Assembly: GCA_028339975.1 (NCBI GenBank)
Contig: JAOLDG010000007.1
Coordinates: 1-64,000 of the forward strand
Length of the DNA stretch: 64,000 bases
Source: Hyphomicrobiales bacterium
Lineage (GTDB): Bacteria > Pseudomonadota > Alphaproteobacteria > MED-G09
Direction of reading: 5' to 3'
This document shows, in pieces, positions 1 through 6,780 of this stretch. Each line of letters starts with the position of its first letter. The stretch's first letter is position 1. The notes under the pieces were generated by a model, which did not search any database, was not told the DNA's origin, and saw nothing but the letters and a program-made list of their open reading frames with translations. A program made the translations under genes and the position numbers.

Positions 1-1
1 A

Positions 2-1615
2 GGGAGATTAGACGAAGCTCTAGCAAGCTATACACAAGCGATAGCGTTGAAGCCTGACTTTACCGAAGCCCTTGTAAATCTCGGTATCGCTATCAAAAAC
101 GTAAGATTCAATTCATCAAAGCCTAAGCTCTATCCCCCATTAACCGAACTGTTAACTGCCGAAAATTTGACGCACCCTAGAGATGTGGCTAAAAGTATTT
201 TAAGTCTCTTAAAGCAAGATACTCAAATCAAGGATTTACTACTTAAGAAAAATTCTGCTATGAGTCTTAACGAGGTAACTTCCATAATTTTAAGTCTAGA
301 TAAACTTCCACTTCTTCATCATCTGATGCGTTTATGTCCACTTCCCGAGCTTCAGTTTGAGAAACTCTTTGTTGCGATACGAACTTTCCTTCTCAAAAAT
401 ATCGATAAAATGGAGGTATCTCCTGAACTCATCTATTTTTTATCGACGCTTTCTCTTCATTGTTTCATTAATGAATATGTTTACATTGAAAGTGATGAAG
501 AGGCTCATTTGATTGGCGAACTACAAGCTGAGATTTCGCAAACCCTGGCGCAATCAGAGCAGCCAGAAGCCATAAAAGTTTTGTGTTTAGCGTCTTATCG
601 TTCGTTACACCAATATGATTGGTGTCAAAAGCTAGAATCTCTTGATAATTTAGAAGAGGTGAAGAAGAGGCTGATAGAGGAATCACTTCTCGAGAGAATG
701 ATAGTGGAAGACATCCCTATGTTAGAAGAAATATCAAACGATGTGTCGCTTAAAGTTAGGGAGCAGTATGAAGAGAATCCTTATCCACGATGGGTGAAAC
801 TAGATGTTTCGATAACGGCAAAATCAATCGCTGCAGTCTGTGATGAGTTAAAGCTTCAGATCTATTCCGAAAATATTAAAAAAGTGACTGCTCCGGCTAT
901 ACTTATTGCTGGTTGCGGCACGGGACAGCATTCGATAGGAACTGCTTATCGCTTTTCTAATTGTCATGTCACTGCTGTGGATTTAAGTCTTGCAAGCCTC
1001 GCTTATGCACAGAGGAAATCTAATGAGTTGAGTTTGGGTAATCTGGAGTATTTGCAAGCAGATATTTTACATCTCCATCAAATGGGTAAGGAATTCGACA
1101 TCATTGAAAGTGTGGGTGTTCTTCATCATATGGATGAACCGATGGCTGGATGGAGAGTTCTCGTGGATTTATTAAAGCCTGGTGGTTTGATGAAGATAGG
1201 TTTGTATAGTGAGTTGGCAAGACAATCTATTGTAGAGTCTCGAAAGGAAATAGCTTCCCTCGGACTAGGGACATCTGCAACTGAAATCAGAAATTTCAGA
1301 GAGTTGTCAAGAGAGTCTGAAATCCATGATGTAAAACAATTAAGTACATCTTCAGATTTCTTCTCTTTGAGTGAATTTAGGGACTTAGTATTTCACGTGC
1401 AAGAGCATCGTTTTACTCTCCTGCAGATTAAAAACTGTCTCAATGAATTAGGACTCAAGTTCTGTGGATTTGAACATAAGGATATAGTCTCCCGATTTAA
1501 AAAGTTTCATGGGGAAGAAGTGGATATCTGTGACTTGGTGTTGTGGCATCAGTTCGAGGAAAGAAACTCCCAAGCTTTCTCTGGGATGTATCAATTTTGG
1601 TGTCAGAGGCTATAG
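2..1615 (+). CDS. TPR-repeat SAM-dependent methyltransferase (5' partial)
   Basis: The frame is open from the left edge, so the N-terminus is missing; a TTG at 47 lies inside a repeat and is not the start. The first visible residues (GRLDEALASYTQAIALKP) are the end of a TPR unit with the same consensus as the TPR genes at 6781-18384. A helical linker follows, then EENPYPRW (about 771-794), the class I methyltransferase glycine motif LIAGCGTGQHS (about 901-933) and GVLHHM (about 1111-1131). The family transfers a methyl group from SAM, and the TPRs probably bind the substrate, which is unknown. The methyltransferase at 44959-46173 shares the NPYP/HPYP, GCGT and HH motifs but has no TPRs. Fold assignment is firm; the substrate is not known. 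Confidence 0.85.
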   Translation, partial: GRLDEALASYTQAIALKPDFTEALVNLGIAIKNVRFNSSKPKLYPPLTELLTAENLTHPRDVAKSILSLLKQDTQIKDLLLKKNSAMSLNEVTSIILSLDKLPLLHHLMRLCPLPELQFEKLFVAIRTFLLKNIDKMEVSPELIYFLSTLSLHCFINEYVYIESDEEAHLIGELQAEISQTLAQSEQPEAIKVLCLASYRSLHQYDWCQKLESLDNLEEVKKRLIEESLLERMIVEDIPMLEEISNDVSLKVREQYEENPYPRWVKLDVSITAKSIAAVCDELKLQIYSENIKKVTAPAILIAGCGTGQHSIGTAYRFSNCHVTAVDLSLASLAYAQRKSNELSLGNLEYLQADILHLHQMGKEFDIIESVGVLHHMDEPMAGWRVLVDLLKPGGLMKIGLYSELARQSIVESRKEIASLGLGTSATEIRNFRELSRESEIHDVKQLSTSSDFFSLSEFRDLVFHVQEHRFTLLQIKNCLNELGLKFCGFEHKDIVSRFKKFHGEEVDICDLVLWHQFEERNSQAFSGMYQFWCQRL

Positions 1616-1644
1616 GAAGAAAAATTATCCAGTGCCAGCCTCAC

Positions 1645-1901
1645 ATGCAACAGAAGCCAAACACTAAGTTGCGAGATTTACTTAAAAGCAAAAGAGCTGA
1701 AATCCTTAAGCTAAGTGAGCTTTCCAAAACCGAACAAAATAGGTTAGTAAAGCTTAATGGGATGCTTGACGAACTTAGACTTAAAAAAACTTGCAAAATC
1801 GTCAATTAGCGACATGGCTAACTCAAGACGAATATGAGAGTTTTGAAAGTGATTGGTAAAGCCAGCAGAAAATTAGAGAAGAGCTAAAGGAAAAAACCTA
1901 A
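1645..1901 (+). pseudogene. Decayed small gene (frameshift plus in-frame stop)
   Basis: An ATG at 1645 opens a charged helical frame beginning MQQKPNTKLRDLLKSKR. At the A7 run 1783-1789 the sensible reading moves to another frame, giving NLQNRQLATWLTQDEYE and on to ESDW. A TAA at 1857-1859 interrupts it, and the same frame resumes as SQQKIREELKEK up to a TAA at 1899-1901. The three pieces read as one Glu/Lys-rich protein of about 85 residues broken by an indel and a nonsense change. The family is not recognised. It lies directly behind the TPR-methyltransferase and may be the start of a once longer gene. Confidence 0.5.
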
Positions 1902-1959
1902 CTAACGCTGTGCAGTTAAGAATAGAGCAGAGCCTTGATCTGTACAGTAAAATAGATAT

Positions 1960-1976
1960 GTTACAAAGTTTGTAAC
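1960..1976. repeat. Perfect 8-bp-arm palindrome
   Basis: GTTACAAA and TTTGTAAC flank a single G. The dyad could be an operator or a small hairpin. No intact gene starts close by, so its role is unclear. Confidence 0.5.
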
Positions 1977-1979
1977 TTG

Positions 1980-2010
1980 GATTTTCTTGTTATTAATAAA
2001 AACAAGAATC
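1980..2010. repeat. Imperfect inverted repeat
   Basis: GATTTTCTTGTT (1980-1991) pairs with AACAAGAATC (2001-2010) across an AT-rich loop, with a two-base bulge. There is no following T tract, so it is not a convincing rho-independent terminator. It lies four bases after the palindrome at 1960-1976. Confidence 0.35.
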
Positions 2011-2159
2011 TATATAAAATGGAGCTGGTAAAAGGTGGAGTTAGAGTTACAAAAAAGTTACAAGTAGGATTTGAAGTGTTGCAAAGTACTGATATTAATA
2101 GGAATATTATCAGCACCATTATTGAGTGGGAATAAAATAAATAAAATCAATAACTTAGG

Positions 2160-2240
2160 TATTATAAAGTCTATGAATGTTTTGATACAAATAGTCATGA
2201 CACTAAAGTTGATGAAATAGTTAAAATTCTGAAAAGATAA
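2160..2240 (+). pseudogene. C-terminal remnant of a CsoR/RcnR-family repressor
   Basis: The frame reads YECFDTNSHDTK and then VDEIVKILKR before a TAA at 2238-2240. The intact repressor at 5692-5949 ends NSFETKVDEIVKILKR, so the last ten residues are identical. No start codon, DNA-binding region or metal ligands survive here, because a stop closes the frame at 2151-2153. It is therefore a fragment left by duplication or recombination of a csoR-like gene, about 3.5 kb upstream of the intact copy. Confidence 0.65.
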
Positions 2241-2261
2241 ATTTTTTTTATCTTATTGTAT

Positions 2262-2270
2262 TGCTATAAT
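2262..2270 (+). promoter_or_regulatory. Extended -10 promoter element for peroxiredoxin
   Basis: TGCTATAAT combines a perfect -10 hexamer with the TGn extension, which can compensate for the absent -35 box. It would start transcription near 2277, about 55 bases before the peroxiredoxin ATG. Confidence 0.5.
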
Positions 2271-2332
2271 CCTTTTTAGAGCTACATTAATTTACTTTTA
2301 AATCTATATTAAAAAAATTCAAAAGGAAAAAA

Positions 2333-2995
2333 ATGACATTAAAAATAAATAGCATAGCTCCAGATTTTAAAGCCAAAACTCAAGAAGGCGATATATCTTT
2401 TCACGAGTGGCTTGGAGATAGCTGGGGGGTATTATTTTCACACCCAAAAGATTTCACACCAGTTTGTACAACTGAACTTGGTACATTAGCTAAAATGAAA
2501 CCTGAGTTTGACGCAAGAAATGTAAAAGTTATTGGTTTAAGTGTGGACCCAGTTTCTGATCATGTTAAATGGCTCGAAGACATTAAAGACGTAACAGGAA
2601 ACAAACCAAATTATCCAATCATTGCTGATGAAAAATTAGAAGTTGCAAAACTTTATAATATGCTAGAGGACGATGCGGGAGTTGAATCCATGGGGCGAAC
2701 TGCAGTAGATAACCAAACAGTTAGAACTGTTTTTATTATTAGACCAGACAAAAGAATTGGATTATTTTTAACCTATCCAATGGCAACAGGAAGAAACTTT
2801 AATGAGATATTAAGAGCTATCGACTCCATGCAATTAACAGTTACACATAAAGTTGCTACTCCTGCGAATTGGAACAAAGGTGAAGATGTGATTATTGTTC
2901 CTGCTGTTAATGATGATGAGGCTAAAAAGTTATACCCAAATGGTTGGAAAACTTTAAAACCTTATTTAAGAAAAGTTCCTGATCCTTCTAAATAG
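2333..2995 (+). CDS. 1-Cys peroxiredoxin (Prx6 type)
   Basis: The 220-residue product is a thioredoxin-fold peroxidase that reduces hydrogen peroxide and organic hydroperoxides in the cytoplasm. The peroxidatic site DFTPVCTTE is present with Cys45, and there is no other cysteine in the protein, which fits the 1-Cys class. The length and the C-terminal arm (PNGWKTLKPYLRKVPDPS) are typical of Prx6 proteins. The ATG is preceded by AAAAGGAAA. It stands alone between decayed DNA and a membrane hydrolase gene, with its own likely promoter. The reducing partner cannot be told from the window. Confidence 0.93.
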   Translation: MTLKINSIAPDFKAKTQEGDISFHEWLGDSWGVLFSHPKDFTPVCTTELGTLAKMKPEFDARNVKVIGLSVDPVSDHVKWLEDIKDVTGNKPNYPIIADEKLEVAKLYNMLEDDAGVESMGRTAVDNQTVRTVFIIRPDKRIGLFLTYPMATGRNFNEILRAIDSMQLTVTHKVATPANWNKGEDVIIVPAVNDDEAKKLYPNGWKTLKPYLRKVPDPSK

Positions 2996-3136
2996 AACGT
3001 TTATTCAAAAGCTTAGACTAAACCATAAAAAATATTCTTCATTACATTTCCTCAGATTAATTATTTCTTTTTTTGTGTTAACATTGTTGTAAGAGTATTT
3101 TTGTTAGTTGATTTTAAAGAGAATTTTGAAATGACA

Positions 3137-3160
3137 AATACAATAGAAATTTATTGTATT
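3137..3160. repeat. Inverted repeat upstream of the YdjM-like gene
   Basis: AATACAATA (3137-3145) and TATTGTATT (3152-3160) form perfect 9-bp arms around a 6-base spacer, about 30 bases before the ATG at 3191. No T tract follows, so an operator is as likely as a hairpin. Confidence 0.4.
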
Positions 3161-3190
3161 ATTAGTATGTTTGGTTAAGCTGAATAAAAT

Positions 3191-4201
3191 ATGGATCCAA
3201 TATCTCAAGGAGCGGTTGGTGCAGCCTTTGCACAGTCTACAGCTAATAATAGTAATATCATAAAAATTGGTATTATCGGCTTTCTTGCAGGATTAGCCCC
3301 TGATTTAGATGTTTTGATACGTTCACAAAATGATCCAATTTTATTTCTTGAATACCATAGGCAGTTCAGTCATTCGCTTTTTTTTATTCCCCTTGGCTCT
3401 TTGATTGTTGCTATCCTCACCTTTCCTTTGTTTAAAAAATCTATGAGTTTAAAAACTATCTATACTGCAAGTTTTTTGGGATACGCAACACATGGATTGC
3501 TTGATGCATGTACCTCTTACGGCACTCTACTTTTTTGGCCTTTTTCAAATGAGCGTGTGACTTGGAACAATATATCTATTATCGATCCACTCTTTACAAT
3601 TCCTGCTTTAATCCTCATAGGAATTGCGATAAAAACAAGAAAAAAGATATTTAGCTTCTTTGCAATTGGATGGATTACTTTATACTTATCTCTAGGTTTC
3701 GTTCAATATGAAAGAGCATCATTAGCTGCTATTGAACTTGCTGAATCAAGAGGTCATGTTGCTGAGCGGATGACTCTTAAACCATCATTTGGAAATCTTA
3801 TTTTGTGGAAGTCTATTTATCAGCATGAAGAAGATTTTTATGTTGATGCAATTCGAATAGTTCATTCAACTACTTGGTGTTTGGGTGAAAATACTAAAGT
3901 GTTTAATTATGAATATCATCTACCTAATCTTAATAAAGATAGTCAGCAGGGAAGAGATATTGAAAAATTTCGTTGGTTTTCTCAGGATTATTTAGGCTAT
4001 GATAAAGAAAAAAACCTTGTCACAGATATCCGCTATTCAATGATTCCAAATCAGATTGCGTCAATGTGGGGATTGGTCATAGATGATTTGCGTGATATAA
4101 ATGAGCATGCAATTTGGTGGACAAGTCGGGGTTTGAAACAAAGTCAGTTAGATTTATTCAAAGAGATGTTAAGCGGAAAAAAGTGTAGAAATCTTAAATA
4201 A
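3191..4201 (+). CDS. YdjM-like membrane-bound metal-dependent hydrolase
   Basis: The N-terminal half matches the YdjM/DUF457 family of inner-membrane putative metal-dependent hydrolases: MDPISQGAVGAA, then GLAPDLDVL, the HRQFSHSLFF motif near residues 56-65, and ATHGLLDACTSYGT. The His and Asp residues of these motifs are the presumed metal ligands. Several hydrophobic helices occupy residues 20-175, and the remaining 160 residues are soluble. The family's biochemical activity is not firmly known. It is followed by the metal operon but is separated from it by a clear promoter, so cotranscription is unlikely. Confidence 0.8.
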   Translation: MDPISQGAVGAAFAQSTANNSNIIKIGIIGFLAGLAPDLDVLIRSQNDPILFLEYHRQFSHSLFFIPLGSLIVAILTFPLFKKSMSLKTIYTASFLGYATHGLLDACTSYGTLLFWPFSNERVTWNNISIIDPLFTIPALILIGIAIKTRKKIFSFFAIGWITLYLSLGFVQYERASLAAIELAESRGHVAERMTLKPSFGNLILWKSIYQHEEDFYVDAIRIVHSTTWCLGENTKVFNYEYHLPNLNKDSQQGRDIEKFRWFSQDYLGYDKEKNLVTDIRYSMIPNQIASMWGLVIDDLRDINEHAIWWTSRGLKQSQLDLFKEMLSGKKCRNLK

Positions 4202-4257
4202 TAAAAAGGGAATGAAGCTAGCTTTATTAGCAATCTATATTCTAGCCGGAATAATAA

Positions 4258-4285
4258 TTGACATAATTTCTTAGAAATATATTAT
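4258..4285 (+). promoter_or_regulatory. Near-consensus sigma-70 promoter of the metal operon
   Basis: TTGACA (4258-4263) is a perfect -35 box. TATTAT (4280-4285) follows after 16 bases and matches the -10 consensus at five of six positions. Initiation about seven bases later falls at 4291-4293, essentially on the ATG of the first gene, which predicts a leaderless or nearly leaderless message. The -10 box overlaps the CsoR-like operator. Confidence 0.65.
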
Positions 4286-4301
4286 ACCCCCTATGGGTAT
4301 A
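4283..4301. promoter_or_regulatory. CsoR-type operator
   Basis: TATACCC and GGGTATA form perfect 7-bp arms around a 5-base centre. The C-tract/G-tract dyad with flanking TA steps is the general form of sites bound by CsoR-family repressors. It covers the end of the -10 box, the predicted start of transcription and the first gene's ATG (4293), so a bound repressor would block RNA polymerase. The csoR-like gene ends the same operon, giving a simple autoregulatory circuit. Binding is inferred. Confidence 0.65.
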
Positions 4302-4895
4302 TTTCTACAACTATTTTTTCTAGTTTTTTTTGCATCAAACATAGAAGCCCGACCTATTTCATATAATGGTGGAAAAACAGTTATGGCTTTGTCGGACAAT
4401 ATGAAAAATTCTATATATTACCATTACTCACCAACCTATAAATATTCCATAGGTATTGAAGCTATAGAGGACAAGTTACTTAATAAAAATTACTACTCTC
4501 TTAGGTTGACTTATTTATTAAATAGAAAAAATACAAAAAACTCACAAAGAAACTTATATTTACAGTCTGGAATTAGTCCAAATGGAACAGATAGTTTTTT
4601 TTATAATATTCACGGTGATTGGGAGACAAGAAGAGTTTTTTCAGGATTTAGTATAAAAAGGACTGAAAATAATTACAAAAATTATACTGATCAATTTATT
4701 CAATTAGGTTTTTCACCATATCTTGGAGAGTATGGGGATCTCCACTCTTGGATAATGGTTAAATCAAAGAAAAATTCATTATCAAGTAGCTGGTCATCAT
4801 ATCCGTTGCTAAAATTTTTTAAAGGTGATTTCCTTTTTGAGGTCGGTTTTAGCAATAAAAAAGAATGGGATGCACATTTAATGTACAGATTTTAA
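4293..4895 (+). CDS. Exported beta-strand-rich protein, probably outer membrane
   Basis: The 200-residue product starts with a hydrophobic signal-like stretch (MGIFLQLFFLVFFAS) and a possible cleavage after NIEA. The rest is rich in Tyr, Ser, Asn and alternating strands and ends HLMYRF, an aromatic C-terminus common in outer-membrane barrels. I do not recognise the family. The ATG lies inside the CsoR-like dyad with no Shine-Dalgarno possible upstream; an in-frame TAG at 4272 leaves no better start. The signal lacks the usual positive n-region, which is odd. As first gene of the metal operon, a role in metal passage or binding at the envelope is inferred. Confidence 0.7.
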   Translation: MGIFLQLFFLVFFASNIEARPISYNGGKTVMALSDNMKNSIYYHYSPTYKYSIGIEAIEDKLLNKNYYSLRLTYLLNRKNTKNSQRNLYLQSGISPNGTDSFFYNIHGDWETRRVFSGFSIKRTENNYKNYTDQFIQLGFSPYLGEYGDLHSWIMVKSKKNSLSSSWSSYPLLKFFKGDFLFEVGFSNKKEWDAHLMYRF

Positions 4896-4904
4896 GGAGA
4901 TACT

Positions 4905-5318
4905 ATGAAACAAAATTTAATTATTATATTTATATTATTAATCTTTTCATCAGCTATTTATGCTCAAAATGAAAATCATACAGACAAATTCTCTCATGAA
5001 GGGCATATTCATGAAGAGGTTATAAACGGAGAAAAACTTGATATTAATCCCAATCGTTTTGATTTATTTATCGTTGGATTGAAAGAGGCACAAATTGCTA
5101 TTATTAGTGTAAATGGCATGGTTTGTGATTTTTGTGCAAGAGGAATTGAGAGGTCTTTTTCAAAAGATATTAATATAAAAAAAATTGATGTAGATCTTTC
5201 TCGAGGAAAAATTTTGCTTGCCTATGATCTATTAAAAGAAATAAATTTTGAAGAAATAAAAAAACTGATAGTTGAAAATGGTCAAAATGCTACTGACCTT
5301 AAAATAATAAAGTTATAA
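4905..5318 (+). CDS. Periplasmic heavy-metal-associated (HMA) domain protein
   Basis: A signal peptide (MKQNLIIIFILLIFSSAIYA) is followed by a His-rich stretch (HTDKFSHEGHIHEE) and one HMA ferredoxin-like domain. The metal site reads GMVCDFC, with Cys74 and Cys77, as in MerP and copper chaperones. The product would bind a soft metal ion such as Cu(I) or Hg(II) in the periplasm and pass it to a membrane partner, most likely the MerT-like protein encoded five bases downstream. An AAGGAG ribosome site precedes the ATG. The His-rich segment ahead of the domain is an addition to the basic MerP plan. Confidence 0.85.
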   Translation: MKQNLIIIFILLIFSSAIYAQNENHTDKFSHEGHIHEEVINGEKLDINPNRFDLFIVGLKEAQIAIISVNGMVCDFCARGIERSFSKDINIKKIDVDLSRGKILLAYDLLKEINFEEIKKLIVENGQNATDLKIIKL

Positions 5319-5323
5319 ATAAA

Positions 5324-5689
5324 ATGAATGATAAAGCTATAAATTTCCTATCTTTATTTGCCTCTTCATCAACATTGATTTGTTGTGCTTTGCCTGCATT
5401 ATTTATTATTTTGGGAGCTGGCGCTAGTTTTGCAAATTTAATAACAATTTTTCCATTCCTGATTACTTTATCTAAATATAAACTAACTATTTCTTTATTT
5501 GCTTTTGTCTCAATTTTAATCGGCGGTTATATTAATTATAAGACTTATCATTTACCATGCCCAACAGATCCAATCCTTGGAAGAGTATGTATGCGAACAC
5601 GTAAAAGATCTCGTTTAATATATTTTATATCTGTTATCATATTTTTATTTGCTAGTGTTTTTACATATATTATTCCTGAGGTTATTTAA
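5324..5689 (+). CDS. MerT-like inner-membrane metal transport protein
   Basis: This 121-residue protein has three predicted membrane helices. The first contains the vicinal pair Cys20-Cys21 in STLICCALPALF, the hallmark of MerT-type mercuric ion transporters. A second pair, Cys79 and Cys89, lies in the loop after helix 2 (PCPTDPILGRVC), again as in MerT. Known MerT proteins take metal from periplasmic MerP and deliver it to the cytoplasm. No mercuric reductase is encoded nearby and the regulator is CsoR-like rather than MerR, so copper or another soft metal is as plausible as mercury. Confidence 0.75.
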   Translation: MNDKAINFLSLFASSSTLICCALPALFIILGAGASFANLITIFPFLITLSKYKLTISLFAFVSILIGGYINYKTYHLPCPTDPILGRVCMRTRKRSRLIYFISVIIFLFASVFTYIIPEVI

Positions 5690-5691
5690 TT

Positions 5692-5949
5692 ATGAGTCAT
5701 CCATGTCACAAAGACCAATTATCAAGTATACGACGAATAGAAGGTCAGGTTAGAGGTATTGAAAAAATGATCGAAAAGGGGGATTATTGTATTGATATTC
5801 TTAATCAAATAAAGGCAGTGAAAAATTCAATTACTACTGTTGAAGGAAAAATTCTTAAAAAACACTTGGAGGAATGTATTAAAGAATCTCTTACAGGAAA
5901 TAGTTTTGAGACTAAAGTCGATGAAATTGTCAAAATTCTAAAAAGATAA
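5692..5949 (+). CDS. CsoR/RcnR-family metal-sensing repressor
   Basis: The 85-residue all-helical protein opens MSHPCHKDQ and carries IRRIEGQVRGIEKMIE, the family's DNA-contacting helix. Cys33, His58 and Cys62 occupy the Cys-His-Cys positions that bind Cu(I) in CsoR, and His3, Cys5 and His6 are further possible ligands. Metal binding releases the family from DNA. The gene ends the metal operon two bases after the MerT-like gene, and a matching operator sits at the operon start. The ligand set favours copper over nickel or cobalt, but mercury or persulfide sensing cannot be excluded. A decayed copy of its C-terminus lies at 2160-2240. Confidence 0.92.
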   Translation: MSHPCHKDQLSSIRRIEGQVRGIEKMIEKGDYCIDILNQIKAVKNSITTVEGKILKKHLEECIKESLTGNSFETKVDEIVKILKR

Positions 5950-5960
5950 CGAATATTTAA

Positions 5961-5983
5961 TAAATAGACGGATAGTCTATTTA
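5961..5983. repeat. Perfect 9-bp-arm inverted repeat after csoR-like gene
   Basis: TAAATAGAC and GTCTATTTA flank GGATA, starting 12 bases after the repressor's stop and ending 22 bases before the next ATG. There is no T tract, so it is either a weak hairpin end for the metal operon or an operator for the gene at 6006. Confidence 0.5.
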
Positions 5984-6005
5984 GTGAGAATAAAGGAATT
6001 AGTAT

Positions 6006-6674
6006 ATGTCTAATACTTTTTTGGTTGTTGGTTCTACAGGCCTTGTCGGCAAGAAACTACTTTTCGAGCTAGCTGAAAAAGGATCAGAAGTTATAGCTAT
6101 TACTCGAAGATATATAAGTAATCTTCCTGAAAATGTAAGTCTTCTTAATATTAATTTTGATGATTTTTTAGAGAATGGAAGCTTACCCTCTTGTGATCAT
6201 ATATATATATGCTTAGGTACGACTATAAAAAAAGCTGGGAGTCAAAGTGAATTTAAAAAAGTTGATTTTGACTATTGCCTATCTTTCGCCAAGAAAGCAA
6301 GAGAGGTTGGTGCTACAAAAATTAGTTTGATTTCTTCTGTGGGAGCTAGCCCATACGTAAATAATTTTTACCTAAAAACAAAAGGCGAGATCGAGGAAGA
6401 AATTAAAAAAATTGATTTTCAAGCTATAAATATTTTTCGCCCTAGCTTACTTCTTGGCAGACGGGATGAGAGTAGATTCTTAGAAAAAATTGGACAAAAT
6501 TTATCATCATTTATAAATCCTTTTTTAATTGGGTTTCTAAGAAAATATAGAAGTGTTAAAGCCTCCAATGTTGCTTACTGTATGGCTAATTATGAACAAA
6601 ATAGGGGTATTAAATATCTTTACTTTGACGATATTCTGGAGGCTTCGCGGAAACATTCCTCTGAGCAATCATAA
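6006..6674 (+). CDS. TIP30/HTATIP2-like NAD(P)-binding oxidoreductase
   Basis: A Rossmann motif VVGSTGLVGKKLL opens the 222-residue protein, followed by HIYICLGTT, ISLISSVGAS and YLKTKGEIE, which keep the order of atypical short-chain dehydrogenases of the TIP30/HTATIP2 group. YLKTK supplies the YxxxK pair. The substrate is unknown. A clear paralogue begins at 63380 at the other end of the window (CDHIYICLG versus CDHLFICIG, NFYLKTKG versus NFYLSTKG), though that copy has Ser where this one has the first Lys of YLKTK. The gene stands between the metal operon and the TPR cluster and may be single. Confidence 0.8.
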   Translation: MSNTFLVVGSTGLVGKKLLFELAEKGSEVIAITRRYISNLPENVSLLNINFDDFLENGSLPSCDHIYICLGTTIKKAGSQSEFKKVDFDYCLSFAKKAREVGATKISLISSVGASPYVNNFYLKTKGEIEEEIKKIDFQAINIFRPSLLLGRRDESRFLEKIGQNLSSFINPFLIGFLRKYRSVKASNVAYCMANYEQNRGIKYLYFDDILEASRKHSSEQS

Positions 6675-6780
6675 GGATAATATAAATTATTTAAGTTGGA
6701 CTACTATTGAATGGGGATAAATTAGTGTGTATTAAAATATGCACTTATAGCATTTACAAAGAAGGGTTTAAGGACGTTAA

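Larger units (their letters stand above)
1902..2332. other. Long intergenic region with decayed coding remnants
   Basis: These 431 bases carry no intact gene. They contain a perfect palindrome (1960-1976), an imperfect inverted repeat (1980-2010), a fragment matching the end of the downstream CsoR-type repressor (2160-2240) and a promoter-like extended -10 for the peroxiredoxin gene (2262-2270). The stretch between about 2011 and 2159 shows nothing I can assign. Confidence 0.6.

Noticed and set aside
1543-1644. N-terminal extension of the decayed small gene into the methyltransferase gene
   Set aside because: It overlaps the methyltransferase coding sequence in another frame and has no ribosome site; protein-like sequence starts only at the ATG at 1645.
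1980-2010. Terminator for the TPR-methyltransferase transcript
   Set aside because: The hairpin is bulged and has no T tract, and it lies over 350 bases beyond the stop codon.
4905-5949. Mercury resistance (mer) operon
   Set aside because: The MerT- and MerP-like proteins alone do not make one: there is no MerA reductase and no MerR, and the regulator is of the CsoR class with a CsoR-like operator.
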